Shown: positions 26,577 through 36,392 of the stretch, in pieces
Layout of the letters: each line of letters opens with the position of its first letter
Position numbering within the stretch: position 1 is the first letter of the stretch
NCBI RefSeq assembly: GCF_000829455.1
Contig: NZ_JXAK01000046.1
Location: 1-60,339 of the forward strand
Length of the DNA stretch: 60,339 nucleotides
Origin: Gordoniibacillus kamchatkensis
GTDB taxonomy: Bacteria; Bacillota; Bacilli; Paenibacillales; NBRC-103111
Direction: 5' to 3'
The notes under the pieces: model-generated
Seen by the model: the letters and a program-made list of their open reading frames with translations, nothing else
Told to the model about the DNA's origin: nothing
Databases searched by the model: none
Position numbers and translations under genes: made by a program

Positions 26577-29500
26577 ATGAAAAGGGCAATGCGCTTGATC
26601 GTTCTTGTCGCCCTAGTCTCATTACTGTTCAACGGCGGCATTTTATCGACCGGAGGAACCGCTGTAAAAGCGCAGGAAAATGATGCCGTGCAGCTGTATG
26701 TAGCCAAAGACGGCAACGACGCCAACGACGGATCGCTGCTTCACCCTTTTGCCACGCTGGAAAAAGCCCGGGATGCCATCCGTGCGCTGAAAAGCGCCGG
26801 GGCATTCCCCGCGGGCGGCGTCAGCGTGCAGATTCGGGGCGGAGAATACAAATTTGCGGGCACCTTCCAACTGGACGAACAGGATTCGGGAACGGCCGGC
26901 GCGCCGGTTGTTTACAAAGCCTACGGCGGGGAGAAAGTTACGTTTACAGGCGGCATTCGGCTGAATGATTCGCTGTTCAAGCCGGTGACGGATCAGGCCG
27001 TATTGGCGCGACTTCCGCTGCAAGCAAGCGGCAAGGTGCTACAGGCCGATCTGCAGGCGCTCGGCATTACGGATTACGGCACGTTGGGCAATAATCAGGC
27101 CGTCGCCCCCGAATTGTTCTTTAACGGCAACGTGATGACGCTGGCCCGCTGGCCCAATAACGGGTTTACGACGGTTACCCAGGTGGTCTATACCCCGGAC
27201 AGCGCGGCAAATAAAGGCTACACGTTCACGTATCAAGATGAAGGGCTCCGCAGATGGCAAAGCATCGACGACACTTGGATGCTCGGCTATTGGGGAAACG
27301 ATTGGGCGACCAACGATTTGCAGATCAAATCGATCGATTTTGACGCCAAGTCCATCGAGACCTATAAAGGAACCAGTTACGCGATGAAGGCGGGGCAGCG
27401 GTTTTACTTTTACAACGTTTTGGAAGAGCTGGATACGCCGGGCGAATGGTACCTCGACCGCAAAACCGGCAAGCTCTATCTGTATCCCCCGGCCCCCATC
27501 CAAGGGAAAAAAGTGCAGTTATCGCTATTTGCGAGCAACTTGATCAGCATGAACAACGCTTCGAATATCGTGTTTAGCGGGCTTGCCATGGAAGTAAGCC
27601 GCGGAAATGCCATCGATATCGCCGGCGGGGAAAACAATCGGATCGAAAACTGCGACATCAGCAAAATGGGCGGGTACGCCGTCAAAATCAACGGGGGCCG
27701 CAATAACGGAGTGTACGGCTGCCGGATTTACAGCATGGGCAACGGCGGCGTATCCCTGAACGGGGGCGATTTTGCAACCCTTACTCCTGCCGGAAACTAT
27801 GCGGACAACAACGATATTTTCAACTATGCGCGCATCAAGCTGACGTATACGTCGGCGGTCGAGCTGAACGGTGTAGGGAACCGGGCGACCCATAATAAAA
27901 TGCATGGCGCCCCTCATCTGGCGATCCAGTTTCGAGGCAACGACCATCTGATCGAATATAACGAAATCTACGATGTCGTCAAAGAAACGGCCGACGCGTC
28001 GGCGATCTACTCGGGGAGAAGCTTAGTCTGGCGCGGCAACGTCATTCGCTACAATTACATACACGATATCGTGGCCAGCAATCTCCGCGTCTCCACGGCA
28101 GCCATTTACCTGGACGATTACATGAGCGGCGTCGAGATGTACGGCAACGTGTTTTACAACATCGGCAAGCAAGCGTTCAAGCTGGCCAACGGACGGGAAA
28201 ATGTCGTGGAGAACAATATCGTGATCGACAGCGGCACGTCCATCGCTTTCCTGACGCGAAATTACAAGCCGGGTGAAAAAAACTACGAGTCTCTCATGAG
28301 CAAGTTTAATCAAGTGCCGTATCAGAGCGAAATATGGAGCGCGCGTTACCCGACGCTGCCCGGCATTTTGAACGACGAGCCGCTGCTGCCGAAACGAAAC
28401 GTCGTCCGCAACAATGCGATCGTGAATAGCGGCGAGATTACCGGAGATAGCCGGAATATGGAGCTTGGCACGTTTGAAAATAACGTTGCTTTCGGCAGCA
28501 AAGAGGAGGTCGGATTTGTCGATGCGGCCGCCGGAAACTTTGAGCTCAGGGACGATGCGGCCCTGTTTGCGAAAATCCCTCAGTTCCAGAGCATCCCGTT
28601 CGGCAAGATCGGCATACATGCAGACGGATTGCCGCCGGCCCAATCGGAAATCGGCATACGCTATATGGACTATCGGCAAAATGCCGGCGATATAGCGGTC
28701 AAAATGAAGCTGAACGGGAACTCGCTGCTTGCCATAAGCGACGGAACGAAGACGCTGGCAGCGGGAACCGATTACATCAGCAGCGGCAATTCGGTCATTT
28801 TGAAACGGGACTATCTTGCAACGCTTCCGCTCGGTCCGACTTCCTTAACGTTCTCGTTCAGCGCGGGGAACGACGCTTACCTGGTCGTTCATGTCGCGCA
28901 GGAAAGCTTGGCGGCGAACAAAAGCTATGAGGCGTCGTCAACATGGAATGACGCCTATAACGCCGCCAAAGCTTTCGATTCCGATCCGGCGACCCGCTGG
29001 TCCGCCGCAGAGGGGAAAATGTCCGATCAATATGTTGCCGTCGATTTCGGCAAAGAGACGACCTACAACCGGGCGGTGATCAAGGAAATCTCTTATCCGC
29101 GGATCAGCTCCTTCTTGCTGCAATATTCGGAGGACGGCATTCATTATACCGATATTCCCGGCACTGCCGGAACTTCCATCGGCGCGAGCAAGACGATTGA
29201 TTTCGAGCCGGTCACGTCCCGGTTTATGAGGCTGTGGATAATCTCCACAAGGAACGAATCGGGCGTCTCCAAAGAGCCTACGATCAACGAAATCGAAGTG
29301 TACTATAACGATACGACGCCGCCGGTGGTGAACGTGAGCGCCAACTCGCGCTATACGACGTCAGAATACTTGACGGTCACTTACGATGTTTATGACTTGT
29401 CCGGGATTTATTCGCATGCCGCAACACTGGACGGGAACCCGGTGACGAACGGTCAGGCGATCGACCTGGCTGCTATGGCGGGTCATCACACCTTGGAGGT

Positions 29501-29927
29501 GACGGCGGAGGACAGAGCCGGCAATACCGCTACCCGATCCGTTGACTTTGATGTCGCGATAGCTGCGGGCCTCGATATACAGCCGGATGCTTTAAGCTTG
29601 AAAAGCAGCGGCGGCGCTAATTCGGTGACAGGCTACATCGAATTTCCGGCAGGCTACGACGTGTCACAAATCAATGTCGGATCCGTTCGTCTCCATGCGG
29701 CCGGAACTTCCATCGAGGCGCAATTAAGTACGTCGGAGGCCGGAGATGTCGACGGCGACAAAATCGAAGCTTTGATGGTCAAATTCGACAGGCGGAAAGT
29801 CATCTCAGCGCTGGCGAAGGTGAGCGGCGAGGTGACAGTGTTCGTTACCGGCAGCTTGAATAACGGCAAAACTTTTACCGGCAGCGATAACATTCAAATC
29901 GTTGAGCATTCAATCAAAACACAATAA
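26577..29927 (+). CDS. secreted beta-helix glycosidase-like protein with discoidin domain
   Basis: 1116 residues with a signal peptide (cleavage near 32, VKAQEN). The start YVAKDGNDANDGSLLHPF-ATLEKARDAIR and later GEWYLDRKTGKLYLYPP, with NNRIENCDISKMGGYAVKI and TADASAIYSGRSLVWRGN, are typical of right-handed beta-helix glycosidases of the GH141/GH120 kind. GH141 is the more tempting, because that family includes an alpha-L-fucosidase and this locus is rich in fucosidases; family choice is inference. A discoidin domain lies at about 776-908, an Ig/OmpL47-like domain at about 915-990, and a C-terminal beta-sandwich follows. ATG 26577 has GAGGTGA upstream, 24 bp after the previous stop, so the two secreted proteins are co-expressed. 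Confidence 0.82.
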   Translation: MKRAMRLIVLVALVSLLFNGGILSTGGTAVKAQENDAVQLYVAKDGNDANDGSLLHPFATLEKARDAIRALKSAGAFPAGGVSVQIRGGEYKFAGTFQLDEQDSGTAGAPVVYKAYGGEKVTFTGGIRLNDSLFKPVTDQAVLARLPLQASGKVLQADLQALGITDYGTLGNNQAVAPELFFNGNVMTLARWPNNGFTTVTQVVYTPDSAANKGYTFTYQDEGLRRWQSIDDTWMLGYWGNDWATNDLQIKSIDFDAKSIETYKGTSYAMKAGQRFYFYNVLEELDTPGEWYLDRKTGKLYLYPPAPIQGKKVQLSLFASNLISMNNASNIVFSGLAMEVSRGNAIDIAGGENNRIENCDISKMGGYAVKINGGRNNGVYGCRIYSMGNGGVSLNGGDFATLTPAGNYADNNDIFNYARIKLTYTSAVELNGVGNRATHNKMHGAPHLAIQFRGNDHLIEYNEIYDVVKETADASAIYSGRSLVWRGNVIRYNYIHDIVASNLRVSTAAIYLDDYMSGVEMYGNVFYNIGKQAFKLANGRENVVENNIVIDSGTSIAFLTRNYKPGEKNYESLMSKFNQVPYQSEIWSARYPTLPGILNDEPLLPKRNVVRNNAIVNSGEITGDSRNMELGTFENNVAFGSKEEVGFVDAAAGNFELRDDAALFAKIPQFQSIPFGKIGIHADGLPPAQSEIGIRYMDYRQNAGDIAVKMKLNGNSLLAISDGTKTLAAGTDYISSGNSVILKRDYLATLPLGPTSLTFSFSAGNDAYLVVHVAQESLAANKSYEASSTWNDAYNAAKAFDSDPATRWSAAEGKMSDQYVAVDFGKETTYNRAVIKEISYPRISSFLLQYSEDGIHYTDIPGTAGTSIGASKTIDFEPVTSRFMRLWIISTRNESGVSKEPTINEIEVYYNDTTPPVVNVSANSRYTTSEYLTVTYDVYDLSGIYSHAATLDGNPVTNGQAIDLAAMAGHHTLEVTAEDRAGNTATRSVDFDVAIAAGLDIQPDALSLKSSGGANSVTGYIEFPAGYDVSQINVGSVRLHAAGTSIEAQLSTSEAGDVDGDKIEALMVKFDRRKVISALAKVSGEVTVFVTGSLNNGKTFTGSDNIQIVEHSIKTQ

Positions 29928-29973
29928 AACCGTAAAAAAGCACATGCCGGATCGTGCCGGACAAAGGTATGAT
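29911..29973 (+). promoter_or_regulatory. regulon promoter B, before the orphan receptor gene
   Basis: Half-sites CAATCAAAACACAA (29911-29924, weak, core AAACACA kept) and GTAAAAAAGCACAT (29932-29945) are 21 bp apart. The second starts 36 bp before TATGAT (29968-29973). No -35 hexamer. Spacing is identical to promoters A, C and D. Confidence 0.68.
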
Positions 29974-30027
29974 TTGTTTAGACAGATTGGCTTTTGCATG
30001 AAGACGATGGAAAACGAGGTGGGGAAG

Positions 30028-31593
30028 ATGAAAAAAGCGATAGGGCTTGTGCTCGCTTGCGTTTTGACGGCCGGCGCTTTGGTGGGCTGCAGCGGCGGGA
30101 CGGCGGCTGACCGGAAGCCGGGCGATCAGCCGAAGCCGAACGAGAAGCTGAAGTTCACCATGTCGATGACGACGAGCGGCAACAAGGTTGCCGAAAAATC
30201 GGCTGACATCAACCAGGAAAAATGGGTGAAGAAGCTGGAGGAAATCACCAATACGGACATTACGTTCCGCATGCTCCCGCTGAAAGATTTCGACCAGAAA
30301 ATGTCGCTCATGTTTGCGGCGGGCGATATTCCGGACGTCGTGCAAAATATCGGCGGCGCTACGACCAAAGGCATGTCCGGCTCCGTGGAATCCGGAGTGT
30401 TTATGCCGCTCGACGACTTGCTCAAACAGTACGCGCCGACGCTCATGAAGCTGGTGCCGAAGGAAGCGTGGCAGGAAACGAGCTACGGCGGCAAAATTTA
30501 CGGCATTCCGGCCTGGATGTCCACGCCTTCCCGGCGCGCCTTGTTCGTCCGTTCGGATTTGCTGGCCAAAACCGGCTTGCCCGCTCCGAAGACGGTCGAC
30601 GATTTCCTGAACGTGATGAGGGCGATGAAGAAGCTTGGCGTGGAAAACCCTTACCAGCTGCGGGAAAACTTCAAATACTCGGATACGATTCTCGGCTCGT
30701 ACGACGTCATTCCGTCGCAATTCGAGGTGAAGGGCGATCAGGTCGTACCGAAATTTTTCGATGCCGACAACATAATGAAGGCGCTTCAAGCTTACAAGAC
30801 GATGTTCGACGAAGGGCTCATTCCGAAAGATTTCGCTTCGATCAGCATTACCGACTATTCGAAGAACATCGAAGGCGGCAAAGCCGGCATGTGGTCGGCG
30901 AACGCGCAAGGGCTTAACAATTACCGGACCAAAATTCAAAGCGCGATACCGGACGCCAAGGTCGATATTATCGCGTCTCCGCGCGGTCCGGAAAATTTCG
31001 GCGGACACATTCTTTATTCCAGCATTAACACATCGTACTATATCAACAGCAAAGTGCCGAAAGAGAAAGCGATCCAGATCGTCAAATTTTTCGAATGGAT
31101 GACGACGCCGGAAGCGGAAACATATTTCTCGTTCGGCATCGAGGGCGAAACCTACACGGTGGATGGCGGCAAAATCAATTTCAAGCAGCCGGCCACCCCC
31201 GACGAGATCGATCAGGACGGCTTCCGCGGCATGTTCTGGTTCGTCCACGACGCCGCCTACAACAAGGCTCGGGAAGAACTGACGCAGAACGGGCGCGATA
31301 TGATCAAATCGATGGAAACGATCGTGGCGAAGGAAGGCCTCGGCTCCGTCCGCTTCGTGCCGCAGTTGGAATCGTTCGCCAAATATCCGGATACGGCGCC
31401 GCAAGGCGACGATGTCGGACCGAAGCTGATCATCGACCATATGGTCAAAATGATTTACGGCAAGGAGCCGATTTCCGATTGGCCGAAAGTGATCGAGGAG
31501 TACAAATCCAAGGGCGGCAACGAAATTGTGAAAGAAGCGACGGAACGCTACAAGAAAGGCAACGGCGTCATTGTCGCAAACAACAGAAGCTGA
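30028..31593 (+). CDS. orphan LplA-type sugar-binding lipoprotein
   Basis: 521-residue receptor lipoprotein. ATG 30028 is preceded by GAGGTGGGGA; the signal peptide ends at Cys21 (ALVGC). It is closely similar along its whole length to the receptor at 57487-59052; for example both contain GPKLIIDHMVKMIYGKEP and DDLLKQYAP, and both end in a KGGNEI..EA.ERY segment. Unlike that paralogue it has no permease genes beside it and is followed by a terminator. The likely reading is that it delivers a second ligand to the permeases at 55583-57432, since both genes have the same promoter architecture. Confidence 0.92.
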   Translation: MKKAIGLVLACVLTAGALVGCSGGTAADRKPGDQPKPNEKLKFTMSMTTSGNKVAEKSADINQEKWVKKLEEITNTDITFRMLPLKDFDQKMSLMFAAGDIPDVVQNIGGATTKGMSGSVESGVFMPLDDLLKQYAPTLMKLVPKEAWQETSYGGKIYGIPAWMSTPSRRALFVRSDLLAKTGLPAPKTVDDFLNVMRAMKKLGVENPYQLRENFKYSDTILGSYDVIPSQFEVKGDQVVPKFFDADNIMKALQAYKTMFDEGLIPKDFASISITDYSKNIEGGKAGMWSANAQGLNNYRTKIQSAIPDAKVDIIASPRGPENFGGHILYSSINTSYYINSKVPKEKAIQIVKFFEWMTTPEAETYFSFGIEGETYTVDGGKINFKQPATPDEIDQDGFRGMFWFVHDAAYNKAREELTQNGRDMIKSMETIVAKEGLGSVRFVPQLESFAKYPDTAPQGDDVGPKLIIDHMVKMIYGKEPISDWPKVIEEYKSKGGNEIVKEATERYKKGNGVIVANNRS

Positions 31594-31608
31594 TAAGCGA
31601 CTCCTTAC

Positions 31609-31648
31609 AAGTATTTGTTCCTGCAAGTGCGGGAACAAATACTTTTTT
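31609..31648 (+). terminator. intrinsic terminator after the orphan receptor gene
   Basis: AAGTATTTGTTCC pairs with GGAACAAATACTT (13 pairs) and is followed by a T-run. It separates the receptor gene from the GH95 cluster, whose own promoter begins only 14 bp further on. Confidence 0.9.
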
Positions 31649-31661
31649 ATTGCCGAACATC

Positions 31662-31724
31662 GCAAACCAACACAACATCACTATAAAAAATGACATACCG
31701 CCCTCTTCCGGCGAAAGGTACAAT
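31662..31724 (+). promoter_or_regulatory. regulon promoter C, before the GH95 cluster
   Basis: Half-sites GCAAACCAACACAA (31662-31675) and ATAAAAAATGACAT (31683-31696) are 21 bp apart. The second starts 36 bp before TACAAT (31719-31724). No -35 hexamer. AAAGGTA precedes the -10 both here and at promoter B. It should drive the run of genes from 31758 onward. Confidence 0.68.
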
Positions 31725-31757
31725 CGGGTTAGCCGCACGGAGAGGACGGGATAACCG

Positions 31758-34124
31758 ATGAAACATATCGTGGCGATGAACTATCCCGCGTCATGGTGGC
31801 GCTCGTTATGGAGAGAAGCTTTGCCTGCCGGCAACGGCAAAATCGGGGCGGCCGTTTATGGGGGCGTTCACGAAGAGACGATTTTGCTGAATCACGAAGA
31901 TTTGTGGTGGGGCGGCCGCGCGCCGGAAATGCCCGATGTGAGCGACCTGCTGCCGGAAGTGCGGCGGCTGCTGCATGAGGGCGATGCGCCTAAGGCGGAC
32001 CGCATTCTCGCCGATGCGCTGAAGGAGCGCGGCTACGAGCCGAAGATGGCGTCGCCGCTGCCGCTAGGCGATTTGAAGCTGTTTATGCCGCTGCGCAAAG
32101 CGTTTCGCCGCTACAGGCGGACGCTCAATATGGAGACGGGGGAAGTGGCGGTCACTTGGATGGACGGGGACACGCGCTACGAGCGGGTGCTGTTCGTCTC
32201 CCGTCACGACGACGCGGTTGTGTACGAAATCCGCAAGCTAGGTCCGCAACCGATCGAAGCAAGGCTGTCGCTGCAGCCGCACGATAAGCGCGATGTGCGC
32301 AGATCCGGCATCGTGTTTCCCAAACACGAAGAGATCGTCTGCGAAGGCGAGTATATATTTTATGCCGCGTTCAATCCCGACGGGGCCGATTTCGGCGGCG
32401 TGGCCCGGGTCGTGACTCGCGGGGGGACAAACGGCAGCCGCCGGAACGGCATCGCCGTCAAAGGCGCCGAGTCGGTGCTGGTGATCGTCAAGCTGTTCGC
32501 GCGCGGCGACAGGAAGGCCGAATGGAGCAGGCTCGCCGCGGAACTGTCCGGGCTGGAGCCGAGCTACGATGCGCTGCTCGCGCCTCACGCCGCCGAGCAC
32601 GGCCGGCTGTTCCGGGCGATGGATTTCGATTTGATGGCCGAAGGGCGGGAGCTGTCGAACGAGGAGCTGCTGCTGCGCGCTTATCAAGGGGAAATGCCGG
32701 ACGCTTTGGCGGAGAAAATGTGGGCTTACGGCCGCTATTTGCTCATATCGGTCTCGCGCGCCGAGGGGCAGCCGTGCCATCTGTACGGCTTGTGGTGCGG
32801 CGATTACGACGCTGTCTGGGCGTTCCATATGGTCAACGAAAATTTGCAAATGATCTACTGGCAGGCGCTGTCCGGTCATATGCCCGAACTGCTGCTCGCC
32901 GTGTTCAATTATATGGAGAGGCTGATGGACGATTTTCGCCACAACGCGAGGCGTCTGTACGGCTGCAGAGGCATTTACATTCCTGCGCCGAGCGCGCCCG
33001 ATTCAGGGAAGCTGAAGCACCTCTCCCCGCACATTATCCATTGGACCGGCGGGGCGGGCTGGATCGCCCAGCACTATTACGACTATTACTTGCATACGGG
33101 CGACGTGGCGTTTTTGCGGGAGCGGGCGCTGCCGTTTATGCGCGAAGCCGCCCTTTTTTACGAGGACTTCTTTACTGTCGGCGATGACGGGTACTATATC
33201 AGCTCGCCGTCCAATTCGCCGGAAAATACGCCGGGCAACTATTGGACGGAGGCCCGCCGCTCGATGGAAACGACGATGAACGCGACGATGGACTTCGCCA
33301 TCGCCAAAGAGCTGCTGACGCATTTGATCGAAGGGGCGCAGGCGGCGGGCATGTTTACGGAGCATATTCCGCAGTGGCGCGACATGCTGGGACGCATACC
33401 GCCGTATCTAATCAACGAAGACGGCGCGGTCAAGGAATGGATGCATCCGTTTTTTACGGACAATTACCATCACCGGCACGAGTCGCATGCGTATCCTGTG
33501 TTTCCCGGCACCGAGGTGACGCGGCAAAACGATCCGGCTTTGTTCGCAGCCTTCGTCACGGCGATCGAGAAGCGCCTCGTCATCGGGCTGAAGGAGCAGT
33601 CCGGCTGGTCGCTCGCCCATATGGCGAACAATTACGCCCGCATGGGCAAAGGCGATCAGGCGCTGGGCTGTTTGGAAATTTTGGCCCGCTCGTGCGTCAT
33701 GAACAATCTCTTTACGCTGCATAACGATTGGCGGGGCATGGGCATCGGCGTCGACATGGACTGGGCTCCCGTGCAGCTCGACGCCAATATGGGCTGGAGT
33801 TCCGCCGTTCAAGAGATGCTGCTGTTTTCCGTGCCCGGCGAGCTTCATATTATGCCCGCGCTGCCTTCCCGCTGGACGAAAGGAAGGGCGGGGCCGCTGC
33901 TCGCGCGCGGAGGCGTGGAATGCTGCCTGGACTGGAACGTGGAGGAAGAAAGGCTGGACTTGACGCTGCGTTCCACCGGCGGGAGCAAACGGATCGATAT
34001 CGTTCTCCCAACGTCGGCGGCGCCGGCAGGCGAGGATTCGGACTTGCAGGGGAAGCTGCAGGCGGTGGAGATCGGCGAAGAGCCTCTGCGTATGCGCGTT
34101 ACGCTAAAGCGCGGCTCCAGTTAA
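31758..34124 (+). CDS. GH95-type glycoside hydrolase, first of three
   Basis: 788 residues without a signal peptide, so cytoplasmic. The amino-terminal beta-sandwich (WREALPAGNGKIGAAVYGG, LNHEDLWWGG) is followed by an alpha/alpha-six barrel. GH95 catalytic residues can be matched: the Asn pair N360 and N362 (VNENLQMIYW), the acid Glu489 (SSPSNSPEN) and the helper Asp675 (VQLDANMGW). It is shorter and divergent from the third copy (ALPIGNGRLGG type), so the exact glycosidic bond may differ. Canonical GH95 enzymes release L-fucose or L-galactose linked alpha-1,2. Next gene starts 19 bp later. Confidence 0.85.
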   Translation: MKHIVAMNYPASWWRSLWREALPAGNGKIGAAVYGGVHEETILLNHEDLWWGGRAPEMPDVSDLLPEVRRLLHEGDAPKADRILADALKERGYEPKMASPLPLGDLKLFMPLRKAFRRYRRTLNMETGEVAVTWMDGDTRYERVLFVSRHDDAVVYEIRKLGPQPIEARLSLQPHDKRDVRRSGIVFPKHEEIVCEGEYIFYAAFNPDGADFGGVARVVTRGGTNGSRRNGIAVKGAESVLVIVKLFARGDRKAEWSRLAAELSGLEPSYDALLAPHAAEHGRLFRAMDFDLMAEGRELSNEELLLRAYQGEMPDALAEKMWAYGRYLLISVSRAEGQPCHLYGLWCGDYDAVWAFHMVNENLQMIYWQALSGHMPELLLAVFNYMERLMDDFRHNARRLYGCRGIYIPAPSAPDSGKLKHLSPHIIHWTGGAGWIAQHYYDYYLHTGDVAFLRERALPFMREAALFYEDFFTVGDDGYYISSPSNSPENTPGNYWTEARRSMETTMNATMDFAIAKELLTHLIEGAQAAGMFTEHIPQWRDMLGRIPPYLINEDGAVKEWMHPFFTDNYHHRHESHAYPVFPGTEVTRQNDPALFAAFVTAIEKRLVIGLKEQSGWSLAHMANNYARMGKGDQALGCLEILARSCVMNNLFTLHNDWRGMGIGVDMDWAPVQLDANMGWSSAVQEMLLFSVPGELHIMPALPSRWTKGRAGPLLARGGVECCLDWNVEEERLDLTLRSTGGSKRIDIVLPTSAAPAGEDSDLQGKLQAVEIGEEPLRMRVTLKRGSS

Positions 34125-34143
34125 GCGGAAGAGGTGACCAATC

Positions 34144-36390
34144 ATGAGCATGGGCTTGAGCATGGCCGAACAATTGATGCGCGATACGGAGATCTGTATC
34201 AGGGAACAGGAGTGGGAAGGGCGCAAAGGCGTTTTTCTGCGGCCCCCGGAGCGCATTCCGACCGCCAAGTGGACGGACGCGCCGCTGCTCGGAAACGGGG
34301 ATGTCGGCGTCGCCATCGGCGGCGGAGCGGAGGAGCAGACGTTTTATATCGGCAAAAACGACTTCTGGGTGCAGCCCCACCTTGGTGAAACGGAGCAGCA
34401 GCGGCGAGAGCGGCTGCTGAGCGACAACGGGCGCAGAACCGGGGCGCGGATCATTACGGTCGGACAAGTGACGCTGTTCATGCCTCAGTTGCAGGGGGCC
34501 GAGTACTGGCAGGAGCAGCACATTTTGGAGGCCGAGGTGCGCGGCTCGTTCCGCAGCGACGCCGCGGAGGCCAAGCTTTGTACGTGGGTCGCCGCCGGCA
34601 CGAACGTGCTGGTGACGGAGCTGGAATGCGTGCGCGGAACGCTGGACGTCAAAATCAGGCTCCATGCCGGCGAAAAGTCGACCGACGAAGTGTTCAACTA
34701 CGACAACGGGGCGGAAGACGGGCTCATGTGGTTCCGCTATGCGGCCAATTCCGCCAACGTGCCGGAAACGAGGCGCGTGGCCGTCGCCACATGCGTTGTC
34801 GGTGCGGACGCTCGCTACGAATGGCGGTTTCAAAACGTGGAAGCCGAAGTTACGGTCGCGGCCGGAGAGCGCATCGCGATCGTAACCGCTATCGTCAGCA
34901 ACCGGGATGAAGCGGACTATTTCGCCGCAGCCCGCAAGCTGGCGGCCATGTACGGAGGCGGCGGATGGGACGTGATCGCGCGGCTCAAGGAAGCGCACCG
35001 CCTCTGGTGGCGCGGCTTCTGGACGGCTTCGGAGATCGGGATCGGCGACCCGGTGCTGGAGAAATTTTACTATGGCTCGTACTATATTATCGGCTCTTGC
35101 ACCCGCCAGGGCAAAATTCCGCCGGGGCTGTTCGGCAACTGGATCACGACGGACCGGCCGGCCTGGACTGGCTCTTATACGATGAACTACAACTACGAAG
35201 CCCCGTTCTGGGGGCTATACGCAGGCAACCGGGTCGAGCTGGCGGCTTCGTACTGCGAGCCGCTGCTCGCTTTTATGCCGTGGGGCAAGCTGTTTGCCAA
35301 GGAAAAGCTGGGCTGCCGCGGTCTGTATATGCCCGTCGAGCTCGGGCCGGACGGGATGATTTGCTCCATGTTTTTCCACGGGCAAAAGTCGAACGCCGCG
35401 TTTGCCGCCGTCAACTTGCTGATGCACATCGATTACACGCAAGACATGGACTACGCGCGCAAAGTGTACCCGTATTTGATCGAAGTGGCGAACTTCTGGG
35501 AAGATTATCTCGTTTACGAGGACGGCCGTTACGTCATTTACGACGACGATATTCACGAGCGCTCGCATGACCGGAAAAATCCGATTTTGTCGCTCGGCTT
35601 CATCCGCATGATGCTGACGGCTTTACTGGAGCTGAGCGCGGAGCTGGGACTTGACGGCGAGCGGAGGGAGAAGTGGCGCCATATTCTCGATCATTTGAGC
35701 GAATATCCGTTGATGGAGCGGGGCGGTAGGACCGTGGTCCGCCTGACGGAGGAGGGGCGGGATTGGGGGCTTCGCAACTCTTTGGCCGTCCAGCACGTGT
35801 TCCCGGCGGGCGCTATCGGCTTGGACAGCGATCCGGAGCTGCTGGCGATCGCCCGCAATACGGTCGACGAGATGCAGCGCTGGAGCGACTTCAACGCCTT
35901 TCCTACGTATTATGCGGCTGCGGCGAGAGTCGGCTACGATCCGCGCGTCATTTTGGAGCGGCTGCGCTTCGAATGCGAAGAGAAGTCGTTTCCGAACTTG
36001 TCGATCCACCATGGCGGCGGCGGGATTGAAGACGCAAGCGCCGTGCCGGTATGTTTGCAGGAAATGCTGCTGCAAAGCCATGAGCGGACGCTAAGGCTGT
36101 TCCCGGTGTGGCCGCCGGAGCGGCCGGCCCGCTTCCGCAAGCTGCGGGCGGCCGGGGCGTTCCTCGTCAGCAGCGATTACGCGGGCGGCGAGGTCAAATA
36201 CGTCGTCATCGAAAGCGAGCAGGGGCGTCCGTGCCGCATTCAAAATCCGTGGCCCGGCCGGGACGTAGCCGTTTACCGGGACGGGTGTGAGCCGGAACAA
36301 GCAGCCGGCGAACGTTTTACGCTCGCTACTGCCAAGGGCGAACGGCTCGTTTTGCTGCCGGCTGAACGATTGCGCGAAACGGAGGCATGA
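34144..36390 (+). CDS. divergent GH95-like protein, second of three
   Basis: 748 residues, cytoplasmic, with the same two-part architecture (APLLGNGDVGVAIGGG at 46-61; barrel from about 280). The Asn pair of GH95 is kept as N348-Y-N350 (YTMNYNYEAPFWG), and Glu472 (DDDIHERSHD) may stand in for the acid. The region that carries the essential Asp in GH95 reads IHHGGGGIED (621-630), with His where Asp is expected. It may therefore have a changed mechanism or specificity, or be non-catalytic. ATG 34144 follows GAAGAGGTGA; its stop overlaps the possible ATG of the next gene. Confidence 0.75.
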   Translation: MSMGLSMAEQLMRDTEICIREQEWEGRKGVFLRPPERIPTAKWTDAPLLGNGDVGVAIGGGAEEQTFYIGKNDFWVQPHLGETEQQRRERLLSDNGRRTGARIITVGQVTLFMPQLQGAEYWQEQHILEAEVRGSFRSDAAEAKLCTWVAAGTNVLVTELECVRGTLDVKIRLHAGEKSTDEVFNYDNGAEDGLMWFRYAANSANVPETRRVAVATCVVGADARYEWRFQNVEAEVTVAAGERIAIVTAIVSNRDEADYFAAARKLAAMYGGGGWDVIARLKEAHRLWWRGFWTASEIGIGDPVLEKFYYGSYYIIGSCTRQGKIPPGLFGNWITTDRPAWTGSYTMNYNYEAPFWGLYAGNRVELAASYCEPLLAFMPWGKLFAKEKLGCRGLYMPVELGPDGMICSMFFHGQKSNAAFAAVNLLMHIDYTQDMDYARKVYPYLIEVANFWEDYLVYEDGRYVIYDDDIHERSHDRKNPILSLGFIRMMLTALLELSAELGLDGERREKWRHILDHLSEYPLMERGGRTVVRLTEEGRDWGLRNSLAVQHVFPAGAIGLDSDPELLAIARNTVDEMQRWSDFNAFPTYYAAAARVGYDPRVILERLRFECEEKSFPNLSIHHGGGGIEDASAVPVCLQEMLLQSHERTLRLFPVWPPERPARFRKLRAAGAFLVSSDYAGGEVKYVVIESEQGRPCRIQNPWPGRDVAVYRDGCEPEQAAGERFTLATAKGERLVLLPAERLRETEA

Positions 36391-36392
36391 GC

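Noticed and set aside
29914-31665. Minus-strand open frame of about 580 codons opposite the orphan receptor
   Set aside because: Mirror frame of a clear lipoprotein gene; no family character and no start signal.
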